Source of the DNA: Phorcus lineatus
Lineage: Eukaryota; Mollusca; Gastropoda; Trochida; Trochidae
Assembly (NCBI GenBank): GCA_921293015.1
Contig: OV121093.1
Location: forward strand, 23,260,622 to 23,324,621
Direction of reading: 5' to 3'
DNA length: 64,000 bases
Below are positions 1 to 12,740 of this stretch, one piece after another (position 1 is the first letter of the stretch; each line of letters opens with the position of its first letter). Made by a program: the position numbers and the translations under genes. The notes beneath the pieces were generated by a model. It searched no databases and had not been told where the DNA came from. It saw only the letters and a program-made list of their open reading frames with translations.

Positions 1-648
1 ACCAAAATATTTTGGTCCTGTTGCCGAAATAATTAAATTAACTTTTAGTCACAATAATAACCATGATGTCTTAAACAAACGTCAAAACACCCTTTATCTT
101 GCAAAATAAGTAAGCAACTGGTTGTTGTATTGTATATTCATAATGCTTAGGAATACCTTTGGAATAATTTTTCGAGTGTTAAACGTTAATTTAACGACTC
201 TTTTTGTTCATTACAGTTAAAATTGATCAGCTTTGATAATAAGATCACTTTTATTGAAGTTACTTGTTCCCATATTTGTTATTTTGAGGGTTCACACTGC
301 TGTAACTAGTGCCTTTTGACTAATAAAACAGATACACAAGTTTAAGTAGTTGACTTGAAGGTATTGAATAACTTACATTAAAACAAACAATGTTGACTTT
401 CATTTCTCAGTATAATGTAACATGTTTTTAGACACAAAATACAAAGAAGGAAAACGCTATCTGAATGAAATTTTCTTTTTTAAGCTTCTATTTGGATTCT
501 ATCATTTGATAAAGTAACTTTTACAAATTTCCGTCTATCTTGTACGACTAATCTTTCTGCTGAAAAAAACGTGGTGGTGAGTCATATTTATCATGAGTAT
601 AAACGTGTCTTTTATAAGTGGTAAGTGTAATCTATCGAGCTTTGATAC
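1..648. other. AT-rich DNA, no gene seen
   Basis: No convincing exon, RNA gene or repeat end was recognised in this stretch. It is AT-rich with stops in all frames. Confidence 0.5.
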
Positions 649-708
649 ATGATAAAATACACGAAAACCTACATGTTACATGACACGGTCTACATATGTA
701 GAAAGTCT

Positions 709-876
<168 letters not shown>

Positions 877-913
877 ATTATTAATAAAGCGTAAGAGGCT
901 GGTGATAAAATAG

Positions 914-1880
914 CATTTTATGCAAACTAGAGTTAAGAAAGCATTATCATTAATGTATGGCAGCTTTTCCCTGTACAAAATGCGACACAGCATATAAATC
1001 AATTAGTGGAATTCACATAGGTTATTTAGTCTTTAACATAGAAGGAAAATCTGCAATTCAAGAATGTATGCTATACACGGAAATGACAAGCAGATATAAT
1101 ATTTTGAAAATCTAGCGCGATCGATATACCTTTTTTTTAATGAAAGCATTTTCTTTAGAAAACCCTACGAGTTTTAAAAACAGGCGATTGATGCTTTTCT
1201 TCCGACGTTGTGAGTTTGTTCAGTGATTTCAAAACACATGTGGTTATCGTCTTTCTGAAATAAACATTTATTACGTCAAATTACACAACTAATAACAACT
1301 TACAAAAGACAGCATAATTGTAGTTAATTTCAGTTTACCCCCAGGGGATGTTTATGTCGCCGGTTTAGCTTAGTTGCTTTTATCGGTTAATGATGATGAT
1401 TAATGTAACAACAATATAATAATTGCCGTCTGATTCCCACAACTAGGGTATTGAGTATTTCGATGTCTTGTTTTCCGTGTGGCGTTTATATTAGACATTT
1501 ACAGTCGTCGATAGGGTTTAACCTCTTGATTTTATTGATTAGTGTAATGACAACAGACTGACAGAAGGATTACCTCAACTACAGAAAATATTTGTACAAG
1601 TTGCGTGTCATATTTTATTGTTAGACTGTATCATTTCGCTTCATATGTTAACATAACGTCCCAAGTAAAATTTTTGTGATATTCATTGTTCAGAAAGTAC
1701 TTGTTTATGTAGACATTTGTACATAATACCTAAAAACTTAAGAATACAACTGTACATTCTCCTGTATTTTTAAAACTTCTGCCTGAGTTATAACTTTAAT
1801 TTACTACAACTAGTGCAGCTATTAATTTCCTTTTAAGTGGCACTATCCACATATTTAATGACTGAAACATTGTTGGCAAG
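914..1880. other. AT-rich DNA, no gene seen
   Basis: No exon or repeat terminus was recognised between the microsatellite and the tRNA-like SINE head. Confidence 0.4.
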
Positions 1881-1970
1881 GGTTTGGGATAGCACAATGG
1901 TTAGCGGTTAGTGGTGGCTCCGGATCAAGAGGTCCATGGTCCGAGTCCCGCTAGCGGTACGGCAACTTAG
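1881..1970 (+). repeat. Degraded tRNA-derived SINE head
   Basis: The segment resembles the first 75 nt of the SINE found whole at 20877-21152. An A-box-like TAGCACAATGG is followed by a B-box-like GGTCCGAGTCC, and the piece from GGATCAAGAGGTCC to GAGTCCCGCTAGCGG follows the SINE order with substitutions. No SINE body follows, so this is either an old truncated copy or a tRNA pseudogene. Confidence 0.6.
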
Positions 1971-3200
1971 TGTAAATTATCATATTAGAGGGGCACAGAG
2001 TATGTTGCCGGAGTCAAATATGTCAAGCTTCATAAAGGGTGTTATTTTATCGAAATGTTGTGGTTGTTTAAAAAAATCAAAATCAGTTCAGTATAGTGAC
2101 AATAAACGTGTTAATGTTACGATTTACACGTTAACTGGACACTTTATTTCAAGTATTCAACATTTATTGGGACGTTTTCCTGTTATCAACTAAATCAAGA
2201 AGATTTCATAATTTTGGCATTTCAGAGATAATGGGGCAAGTTAAGGGAGGCGATTTTAACTTAACTCAGGTCATATGGTTTTTGGCTCTTATCGAAGCCA
2301 AATTAAAAATCACGAAACATACTCTGTCAAACAGTAATCGATGAGCGGTATCAACAAGGATATAGTGCAGTAGCAGTGGTGCTAGTGAGACGTGACTGTG
2401 CACTGTACACATATCCAATACCATGCTTTATTCTTTGATTTTTTTAGTTCGTTCAATTACAGCATTCTGTTAATGTTTGAGATTGTTAAATTTGCATCTA
2501 AAACTTATGTTCCTCTATCAAATCTATTAACATGTGGTTGTAATGCGTCCTGAAATCAAACTCCAATTGAAATAATAAGATTATGATTCAAAGGATTTAA
2601 GTTTTTGTCTTTAAAACCCATACCTCATTACCAAGCAAAACTTTGTTTCAAAGCCTCCCTGTGCCGGAAACAGAAATAGACGTACGCATGAAAGAAGTTA
2701 AACATAGGAATGCTACAATATGATTTTTATTAGCTTTGATGATTTGTCTTGATGTCAATTTCGTGAATGATTGAATTTAATGTACCGTGTAATCCCCATC
2801 AAATAGAACATACTTGAATGGAAACAAATAATAACAGTTTTCATTGATAAGTAAGACTATTCGTAATAAAATGACTGCGTATTCATTGTCGTGGTCTGTT
2901 TTTTTAGTTTTGCAGATGATTAAGAGACCGCTAGGCCAGGGATAGGTGATCAACATGAACCGAGATGAACATGAATACAATAAAAGTTTCGCAACTAGTT
3001 TCCCAACCCTTCATTTACCTACTGAAAAAAGCACTCTTTGGCATAATTCGAGAAATAGAACTCATGCAAACAAATTATGACAGAAGGAAGACAACGTACC
3101 CCGTCTTGCATTCCATTAGCTTCTAGCAGTTAATTATTAGTAAAAAGGTTACATTGCACTTTGGTAGAAACAGAAAATAACTTTTTTCGTTGAACACGAC
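1971..3200. other. AT-rich DNA, no gene seen
   Basis: The short frames here (85 aa on +, 67 aa on -) show no family motif, no signal peptide and no splice context. I see nothing else to report. Confidence 0.4.
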
Positions 3201-3810
3201 TTAAGAAGCTTTAATGGATCCCTTGGATCATTATATTTGTGTTTCACAACCTTGTGAGAATGGATGGATTCCACCACTGTGTGATTTAAGCGATATCGCT
3301 AAGTGTTTTCGTCCGTTACGCGTCATCTTCTTGGATGCCATTAGCGGATTCCGTAACGGAAAAAACAAGATGGACGTCATGGACTGCATTATGGACGTGA
3401 TGAGCTGATGATGCTGCAGGTAAGGGCGTCCGGATTGAAAGGTACTAAGGACCTGCCGTCGGAGTGTGACCCAGACCAGGCACAGTCAAGATCAGGACGG
3501 AAACAACCCCGGAAAAGGGGTAAGAGAAGAGGACTTCGCCGAAGGGTCCGGGCAAGGAAATCAAGACCCCCTCTACCGACAATAATGCTTTCCAACGTGC
3601 GCTCTCTACGGAATAAACTAGATGAACTAGCGGCAAGTACCAAATGTCTTTATCAATTCAGGGACAGTTGCGTATTGTCTTTTACGGAGACGTGATTATC
3701 CCCATCCATCGACAGTAACACTTTTTATTTGGAAGGATTTGGGACTCCAGTTCGCTTGGACAGAGATTCAGATGTTACAGGCAACAGTATTGGCGGAGGC
3801 GTATGTATTT

Positions 3811-4383
3811 TGTTACGAAATGATTTGGAATAGAAAAATGTCCCCAGTCAAACCAGCAAAATATGACAAAACAATTGTATATTAATTACAGTTTAATCAA
3901 TCAAATAATAAACAAAGTGTTTAAGGTTACAATATCAAGCTAATACAAGTTATAATACAATATCAAATGAGTCACACTAATTAGCTAAATAAATATATTC
4001 ACCAGTCCTTTTGAATCACACAGTTGATGAATGTGGAAAACAGTCAGTGGGTCTTGATAGGAGATAGATGAATCCGGCTTGTAAAGGTATCCAAAAACAG
4101 TGGCACGGCAGATGATCGCAAGTTGATTGTAAGAAGCAAGATCAGTAAGAGTTCTAATGCCGGCCTATATATACATTAGATACCTTCCAGAATATTCTTT
4201 AAAGTCCCATGACAAACTCCAATCAGAAGTTTCCATCTCAAGCAATCAAGAAATAGATAGAACATTCTAGAACAGATGATTCTAGACGCTGCCAGCTAAG
4301 ACTATCAAAACAAGTGTGTGTGTGTGACCCACTATACAATACAACAATGTTATACAATGTTAAACAACCACACACTCATAACA
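3811..4383 (-). mobile_element. Solo LTR fossil, probably Ty3/Gypsy
   Basis: A 573-bp block splits the LINE endonuclease. It begins TGTTACGA and ends TCATAACA, the inverted TGT...ACA ends typical of LTRs. The LINE reading frame joins cleanly if the block and one copy of a 4-bp target duplication (ATGT-like) are removed. Read on the - strand it has a TATATATAGGCCGG promoter-like stretch in its middle and an AT-rich 3' part. There is no internal region, so it is a recombined solo LTR, younger than the LINE it interrupts. The Gypsy assignment rests only on end sequence and duplication length. Confidence 0.7.
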
Positions 4384-6377
4384 ATGTACATAAATGAAAA
4401 GCGGTGTTGTCATTTTATTGTGAGAGAAAGAAAATGTTCACCGAACATCGAACTGTTGTCTGTTTCTATGCGGCCTACTTATCTCCCGCGAGAGTTTTGA
4501 CAGATCTTTGTTGTAAATGTATATATATACCACCAAGTGCCGATAACAAACAAGCAGCCAATATAATTCATAATCATGTGCAATCACTAGAACTCATTAG
4601 TCCAGATGCGCCAAAATTTATTCTTGGAGATTTTAATGGATGTACTCTGAAAGGTGTGCTGCCGAACTACCATCAGTATGTCTCATGTTGCACATGGAAG
4701 GACAAGATTTTAGATATGTGTTAGGGTAACAACAAAAACGCTTATAATTTTATACTGTCAACCACCTTTAGGAGCCTCTGATCACAACTCTGTGTATTTA
4801 ATGCCTACATATCGTCAGGTGTTGAAAACGGAGAAGACAATAGTGAAAACAGTAAAATCATGGAATAAAAAGTCCATTAAAACACTTCAAGGATGTTTTG
4901 AGAGCACGGATTGGGACATGTTCTATGATGCAGAACCAACACTAGAAGGGGTGTGTAACGTTATTACTGATTATATTAACTTATGTGTTAACAAGAATTG
5001 GATAACCAAAGAAATGAAAGCTCTACTCAATGAGAAGAAAAGCGCCTTCATTTTATATAAGGTAAAATGTATTCAGAAGGACATTAATCTGAAAGCTCGC
5101 GAGTGTAAGCAAGTATACATAGAGAAAGTCGAGAGACAATTTCTACAAAGCAATCATCTGCAACAAGCCTGGCATGGAGTGAAGACAATGATCGGCAAAA
5201 ATACGCTACACCACACAATCAACGTCGATGACCATCAGACATTTGCTGAAGATCTCAACACTTTCCACCGTCGTTTTGATACTCATACCGGTTCCCAAGA
5301 AGGAACTCAATGACTACTGTCCTGTTGCGTTAACTTCAAACATCTTCGACAGGCAGTTGCCGACATCATGGACCCGCTTCAGTTCGCCTATAGATCATGG
5401 AGAGGAGTTGTTGATGCTACACTGTCATTCCTTAACAATGTCTACAATCATCTGGAGACACCCAAGTCTTTCATCAGAATCCTATTTGTTGACTTTTCCT
5501 CTGCGTTTAACACCATTCAACCGCATATCATGATAAAGAAACTGTTGCACAAGGACGTCAATTCCAATCTAATCAAATGGATTGAGAATTTTCTTGTGGA
5601 CAGAAAGCAGTATGTGAAGGTTACAGGACCGTATCAAGTACACGATATGTTAATGCTGGAGCGCCGGAAGGCTGTGTAATGTCACCTGCCCTTTTTACCC
5701 ATTATACTAACGATTGTGTAAGGTCTTATTCAACCTGTTCAATAATAAAGTTTGCAGATGATGCTGCAATAATATGGAAACTAAACAACGATATTTCTGA
5801 ACAGCTTTATAAAGATGGCATAAACAATTTCACAACTTGGTGCACAGATAACTATTTACTCTTAAATGTCACCAAAACGAAGGAACTGGTTATTGAATTT
5901 CAAAGTAAACCATCATTCCAGTGAGGATTAACGGTGAATGCGTTGAGACTGTGTCGGAATTTAAATATTTAGGAACCGTCATTGAACAGGAACAGAATAT
6001 TACAGCCTTGTGTAACAAATGTCATCAACGTCTTCATCTCATGCGTAAACTCAATGTAAACTCCTCTGTCATGTCAACATTTTATAAAGCATTTATTCAA
6101 AATATTTTAACATTCTCATTCCATTGTTGGTACGGGTCTCCCTCTGTTCAATTGAAATCAAAAGTTAACAAAATTACGGGTAAGATCGCTGGTGTTTGAC
6201 TGTTTAACTGATATATATGAGCGGCAGATCGTAAATCAAGCTGTTAGAATTATATCTGACCCAACTCACTACCTACATTCGGAATATCACCCTCTCCCCT
6301 CAGGCCGCCGCTACAAAGTTCCACTATTGAAAACTAAGAGAGCCCGTACATCTTACATTCCAAACACAATATCTCTA

Positions 6378-6378
<1 letters not shown>

Positions 6379-6427
<49 letters not shown>

Positions 6428-6460
6428 CATTATTATTATTAGTATTATTATTAATCATTA
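6379..6460. repeat. (TTA)n microsatellite at LINE 3' end
   Basis: About 16 TTA triplets followed by imperfect ATT/AAT triplets. They directly follow the last LINE coding sequence and may be its 3' tail. Confidence 0.9.
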
Positions 6461-6540
6461 TTATAATTATCCTAAATACTTGTTTCATTGTCTTGATATA
6501 TCTCACGCTCACCTGAAACAGAGGACTAAATCTAGTTAAA

Positions 6541-9500
6541 TCCAACTAGCTTGCCGTAAAGACCTTTTCTATTTTGTAAAAATGTGTTATTTCTCTTCTG
6601 TAGATCATGTTCAAAGATCGCATTAAAGAATTGTAATTTCGAAGATCAAATATAAAACATCAAATACAAAACATCAAACATATACTTCAATGAATGTCAA
6701 ATAAACAGAAATCTTTTTCCTTTTCTAATTTGACAAAGTTAATTAAGAACACAATTGATGTGTATAGCAGGGACAAAATTAGCTAGGTACTTACATACTT
6801 ATTTTAACGATTATTTACGTTTTTGACGAAAGAATACATACATCTTTTATGTAATGAGCACGGAACCATCAGTGGAATAAACGCTCTGTCAACTTTGAGA
6901 AGATGTTTAATATTTTCTCATGTGACCAGTTATGATACATCGCACTTGACTATATCAAGGAACGAAGGTTACTTCGCTACAGTAAACATAATGATAAATG
7001 CATAATTCATATAAATAAGTAACGAAAGAATTTATTAATAGAGTTTGCCAAATAACAGGTTATTTCATATCGAGCTGGTTACAATGCTATCCCGGAAGCC
7101 TGACATTGATTAAATTGATATTTCAATGTTGTGACATGAATACATTTGATATTTCGAAAGTCGTGACATGATAAAGTTAACTTTTCACATGTAGTGGCAT
7201 GGATAAAATTGATATTTCATTCGTTGCAGACTCACTTGAGAACATTCTCAACTTTACCCTTGATACTTTAACTCGATATGGTATTCGACAAACTTCTATG
7301 ACAGAGTCCAGGTCCGATCATCTTAACCTATGATTCAATAATTAAAGCCATTTTCATAAACGTCTATGATAATATTATTGTTCACTTAAGCTTGAGTATT
7401 CCAAAAGAACTGACACTTCCATTACATTTCTTCATTAACATGAAACACGAATCATTCACATACATCTGATGAAAGTCAACCACTACTATGAATATAGAAA
7501 AAAAGGAATGAAATATCCTAGATAATCAAGCAATTTACAAGAAAGCTACATAACCAGATTACAAGCGATATTCGGATGTAATTAAATGAATCGGACTGAA
7601 GACTTGACACGCAACAAAATTATAAGGTACGTTATGAGAAAGCAAGATCGCTCTACAAAATATTATTGTCACAAATAATAACATACTTCTGACAGAGTTA
7701 TCTCACTAGACATTTCGGTCCGGCCCAACACTAACCGTTGTCAACAACAACCCTTTACTATCCGAGAATTTGACTTTGCATTCTAGGCCGAGTCAATTAA
7801 TCTCAATCAGAATCGAATTTGCTACGTCGGATCCGTACCTGTTTGGCCAACAGATCTACCCATTATTATTTTTTAAATATCTTAATTTTGCAGATTGACC
7901 CTTGGTTGACTTTACCAAGGTAAACCCTTGTGTCTTTGGCAAACCCAAGTTTATAGGGAAAAAATAAAAAAATAATACATTCACTTATTCATTATCAGTC
8001 AGACACGTTGCCATGCTTTCATTTTCCTGAACACAGGTAATTTTCGCATATTTGGCAATCAGTCTCAATGATACTTGACCACTACACAAAACAAAACAAT
8101 TGTTTGAAACAGATTTTATGTCACTTTTAAGAACCCCCTTTACGTCATGTATTTATCCGTTTTGAATAAAAGCATTGTTTGGGGAAAACGTTCCACTAGG
8201 ACCCTCTAAACCAATTGTATAGCACAGTGTAAAATTACTCACACCGTTAATGTCACGTGGATCACTGAAACTTGAAAAGACCTTGCAGTAACCAGCGTCA
8301 ACATAAATAAAAAAGAAACTAATTTGTTTCTATTTGTTGAGGCTTGATTTGCACAATTGATAATGCTTTCGTAAACATGCCTTCTGATTATTTTACACGA
8401 CTTTATCGTTCCATCCGCAAACCCACTGCCGTTATACCTAATATGAACAGTTTAGCGATAGAAAAAGTTGGCCTCACGTATTCATGTATGATAAGAGATG
8501 ATAATCACAAGCACATATTTCGGAGCGTGATATGTCTATGTGGATTGCCTTGTTATAAATTTTATATGACCTGTATCGATGTCTCTCGTGCATGTGATGA
8601 TAATGTTAGTAAAATGTGTTCTTTTTAAAAAGGGTATATTTTTCCAATTTTAGACCCACTTGTTTCTCCAATAAAGTCAACCAGTCTGATAATTCTTCAT
8701 TTGGGATTCGGTAAAAGTACATATTTCTTATATAGTAAATATAGTCCCACATTCCCATACGACAGTGTTTGTAAACCGGTCAATGACATATCGGTTTATT
8801 ATTCAAATACAACAAATCGTCATTTTTTTTTCAATGATTCAGTTCAGAAGATAATAATATACACTATTCAATTTGCTTTAAAGTTATCTCTCATTTGAAA
8901 CTTTTCATCTTCATAGTTCCCGTGAACAAATAATCAATGAGACATTTTTCAATATTATGAACGACGTTGTGATATTAGTGTTCCTAGTCGAATCACAAGA
9001 CAATGACTGGTATTGTCCTATTGTCACTCAGTGGTCGGTGTGACCCGGTTAGATCTGAACGGACAAAAGCAAATCACTAAGCACTGGGCAAACCTCAATC
9101 AATCTTAACATCAAAGACTGATGGCTTTAACCTAGATATAACCCAATACCAAAGCTCACATCCGGAGAAATACGCTGCTCTTGATTATCATTAATATTAA
9201 TCATTGGACGGAGTGTTTATTACTCTCACACCCACAATATCAAAAATATATTATGTGCGACAGTCTCTGGTGTGAGGCGACCTTAATGAACTTAAATACA
9301 ATTTAAATTGTGGATGTTGATATGACTGAAACATGCATTGAGACTATTATCATCACTCCCGTGTTTTTCTCACGGACATACGAAGGTATTCGGGGACTAT
9401 CGTGCATTAGATTTGCTGAGTTGAAACAAGTTCTGGCGGGTTAGACAATGGAATGCCAAAGCAACAGAACTTGTGGACAGACGTATTTATTGTTTAAGAC

Positions 9501-11171
9501 TTTGTGAAATTTCATCTGACGGTGCAAAAACATTGGTCATCATGGCATAGCAGTTGTCCATGAGCTCTCAGTGGGTGTCTACAATATTGATATAGGGTTT
9601 TGAAATGGCAAAGTTTAGTTTTTTGCTAAAACCAAGTTATAGTTACTTTATAACGATATTTATAGAACACTGGCTGGATAAAAGCCTTTTGTTTTCGAAC
9701 GAATAGTGCTAGTTCAAACTTGACCTGTAACGGGAGAGTACTCTGACACAGATAGAGAGGAAGCCTGTACAGCTCACCCCTAACTAAAGATACTCTCTAC
9801 CACGATTCCTTTCTAATTCAATTTGAGTTTCGACAGTAATGTCTAAGATATCCGATCTTGACAGTAGTTTATCCGCTAAATTATTACAATGTTATTATAT
9901 ACTCATCCAACTTTTCAGTCTATTTTCAGAGTCAAACATTAACATAATTTTACCTACACATGGAATTGTTCCTAATTGTTAATCATCGCCCTTGCTGAAC
10001 CTTATTTGTATTCTTTAGTTTTTCTCTCTGTAAATATACTACAATGTATACATAGATGATAAAAACACACATACAAATATTAGAACAGAATCTTAATCGA
10101 ACAAATAAATAATATAAGCTATTATTTGTTATCATGATAAGAGGAAATGAGCTAAAATACCTTCGAAACGGGACCTTTCGGTGAGATTGTTTTATACGGT
10201 CATGGTTTAAAAGGATACTGGATATGATCTAATTATATGCATCACAGTGGCATTGTTTAAAAACATGGCTACACCCACGATTACTTTGTAACACTCTCCA
10301 TTTAATCTTAGGATGAGATACTTAAATAGTTTTAGTTATTCTAAGATACCGACAAATATGTAAGTAGCTGCGCTACCAAAGTACTACTCCATTTAATTGG
10401 TAGAGAACGTGACCTTTAGAAATTAGTTAACATTGTTAATGAAATAAACATTATCAAATAACAATAGATATGTCTGTGCATGTCTGCGAATCAACCTGTA
10501 CTGTTGTGATGGTCTGCTTGTATCGATAATGGAGTTCATAGAAAGCTGATTACATTAATACCATTACAGGTACTCGAAGGTTTATATTACCTTCCCAACT
10601 ATATTAGATACTTTTTTTAAAAACCGTGTCATATTGGAATTAATTTCATCACTAATTTTAAAGATATCTGATCCTAATAGCTTATTTGTTGTCAAATTTT
10701 GATAACACTCGTTAAAGCAAAGGTTTTTTAAATCTTAATGTCCAATTACATCACCTTAACATCCATTTACAGATAATTATCAGTGGCTAAGAATGGATTG
10801 AGTAAAAAAAAATGATGATTGAGATTTTAGAATTGCATTTCTTAAAACAAATTAGATTTAAAGGAAATGAACTCCATTGGAAATTAGTCACAATCTTGGC
10901 TTAGAACTACAAAAAGTATTCATCTATGATACAATTTAAAAGATGAAAATTAAGATGAAAGTCGCTGTGCAAGGGGATAATTTACACCGTTGTAAATGGA
11001 TTTTATCAATTGTTTCGAGACGTTCTTGTTATGCAACTGTTTTCACCATGCACCATGGGCATCCTTCTGCACTAGCGTATTTGTATCCGCAAAGTTTCTA
11101 CACTATGCTAAAATCTATCACGGCAAACGATCAAATGCCTTGTTTTGATGTCAGCTTGTTATGTATTTGAG
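6541..11171. other. Long AT-rich intergenic DNA, no gene seen
   Basis: I found no exon chain, transposase or reverse transcriptase motif. Frames at 8344-8628 (94 aa) and 8701-8898 (65 aa) are among the longest but match no family I know and have no splice or promoter context. They are probably chance frames. Confidence 0.4.
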
Positions 11172-11490
11172 TCTGCAGTGAGTGAGTGAGTGAGTTGAGG
11201 TTAAACGTGCTTTGAACAATATTTCAGTTATTAAACACGTGAATGACAAGCATCCAAAAGAAAGTGGACAGATCAGGGAGAAAGGGATCGACAGGATGAG
11301 GGAAAAGACGGAAAGAAAGGCATAGTGAGAGATAGACAACAGGTTTTGGAACGACTCAAATTTGGTCTGGTCTACCCGTTCGACCTGTCCAGCTTGGGAG
11401 TCCCTACCAGGAGCATATAAACTCCAGCTGGCATAGCTCTCGGGGTCTCTGAAGCACGCAAACCACCACACCACGATAAGGTATTGAGTC
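11172..11490 (-). repeat. Dispersed repeat family B, copy 1
   Basis: On the - strand this begins TTGACTCAATACCTTATCGT, runs through GGTGGTTTGCGTGCTTCAG and the GCTCCTGGTAGGGACTCCC segment, and ends in CTCAACTCACTCACTCACTC. The same 5' block recurs at 60470-60760 and 62067-62210 on the + strand. The 3' end (AAACGTGCTTTGAACAATAT read on +) resembles the 3' part of the SINE at 20877-21152, suggesting a SINE family using a related LINE partner. A 124-aa frame overlies it but is not supported as a gene. Confidence 0.75.
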
Positions 11491-11722
11491 AAGTGGTGAG
11501 TCTGCATGCGGAAGAGTTGACACATATAAGATAACCAAAAAGCTCAATATCTAAAACATGCGATATTTAACTTCACATGCAGTGATCTAGTGAAGACACG
11601 TTGCTATCCAGGCAAGAATTATTTTTTGAGAGTAATCATTTTCAGTAAGAAATTTTGCTCCAACACAGCAATGACATGCGAACAATGTGAACCTGTGATC
11701 TTGGGGGTATCACCTTACATTT

Positions 11723-12318
11723 CAGTGTTTCCGTTGTCCGGTAAATACCGGTCATAGTCCGATAAAAAATATGATTGTCCGGTATTTAAAAAACCTGTCG
11801 GACATGATGTCCGATTAAATATCAAGCTGTCGAACTCATTTCATAAACCTTTATTTGAAAAAAAAACACTTGTAACATCTAGTGATGCGATACCCCGATC
11901 GTATTTGTCTAGAAATCCGACTCGCTTCAGTTACTTGAAATAGAACGCAACGAAGTGCGCATGACATAATCATTCGAATAACTGCAGCTGAATTTATTTA
12001 CCTCAATTTCAATGTATGCGTGAAATGTATACGGAAATTATCGACTTATTCCGATCATTTACGAATGTAAACACGTTTTTTCGACAATGAAAAAGCAGAC
12101 GAATCTTTCTTTCTACTTTGGTGGCAAAAACAGTCAATTAAACAAATGAAAGAGAATATCAGAAGATGACGCAGGTATTGTTATTACTAGCAAAAAAATC
12201 AGCAAATGAAACATTTATTAGCTACATTTATCTGACCGGTAAAAAATGTAAATGTCCGGTATTTTTCAAAGCCGTCGGACATGATGACCGGCTGTCAAAA
12301 ATGCCAGCGGAAACACTG
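11723..12318 (+). mobile_element. hAT-like non-autonomous element
   Basis: The ends are inverted: CAGTGTTTCCG at 11723 and CGGAAACACTG ending at 12318, the CAGTG type of hAT elements. Both sides are followed by CATTT, but a clean 8-bp duplication is not visible. Inside, at about 12088-12150, is a short frame reading MKKQTNLSFYFGGKNS, like the N-terminus of hAT/ZNF-type transposases (KRKQ..ILSFF). A motif resembling GTCCGGTAT...GTCGGACATGATG occurs near both ends (about 11778 and 12254). It looks like a deletion derivative of an autonomous element. Confidence 0.6.
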
Positions 12319-12439
12319 CATTTGCTCGACGTTTGGGTTGACGTTTCTCGCAATTTTGAATGTTCAAACATCCATTTGGTTTTTGAAGAACTTCGTGATC
12401 AACTTCGTTATGCGACATGCGCATACTTTCTCGATTTTA

Positions 12440-12740
12440 AAGAATACCTGCCATTAGCATGATACAGGCCGTTGTGGCACGAAGTCTGAAAGTTTCACAA
12501 TCCGTCACCAGAAGATTATGGTCCAGATACTAGTACCTGACAAACAACCAGTCAGCGACAGACAACGCTCGGTTTGAACAAGGGCGATGATTGCAGCCAA
12601 GGATAAATTCATCTGTACTATAGCATTAAGAAATCGCCTTATAGCAGCCAGTCGAATTAAAATAGACTTCATGCAGGTGCTGATATCCAGTCCAGTAAAA
12701 GACTTCACAGTGGACTGTTACATGCAAATCCTGCACTAAA
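12440..12740 (+). mobile_element. Tc1/mariner transposase ruin (HTH region)
   Basis: Conceptual translation of the + strand gives VARSLKVSQSVTRRLWSRY (about 12482-12537), the second recognition helix style of Tc1-like transposases. It is followed in another frame by KDKFICTIALRNRLIAASRI (about 12600-12660), matching the family motif (DRFIVRTALRNR..PAT). Stops and frameshifts are frequent, the DDE half is absent, and no inverted ends were found. This is an old fragment. Confidence 0.6.

Larger units (their letters stand above)
3211..6540 (+). mobile_element. CR1/L2-like LINE, decayed, with internal insertion
   Basis: A non-LTR retrotransposon of the jockey superfamily. It can be followed in order. 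First comes a basic Arg-rich segment leading to the endonuclease start (MLSNVRSLRNKLDEL, then SFTET), about 3408-3695. The endonuclease core (SIGGGVC to 3810, YINEKRCC from 4384) continues to KFILGDFNGC and SDHNSVYL. A linker follows at 4792-5280. The reverse transcriptase reads DPLQFAYRSWRGVVDAT and VDFSSAFNTIQP (5368-5679), then the catalytic KFADDAA (about 5748-5768). The C-terminus reads LPSGRRYKVPLLKTKRA near 6300. Several frameshifts and stops break it, and about 100 residues seem lost near 5280-5310 between linker and RT. A (TTA)n run at 6379-6425 lies at or just after the end of coding. It cannot be active. The clade call (L2, CR1 or Rex1-like) is tentative. Confidence 0.85.

Noticed and set aside
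8344-8898. 94-aa and 65-aa frames
   Set aside because: No family motif, splice sites or codon pattern to set them apart from chance frames.
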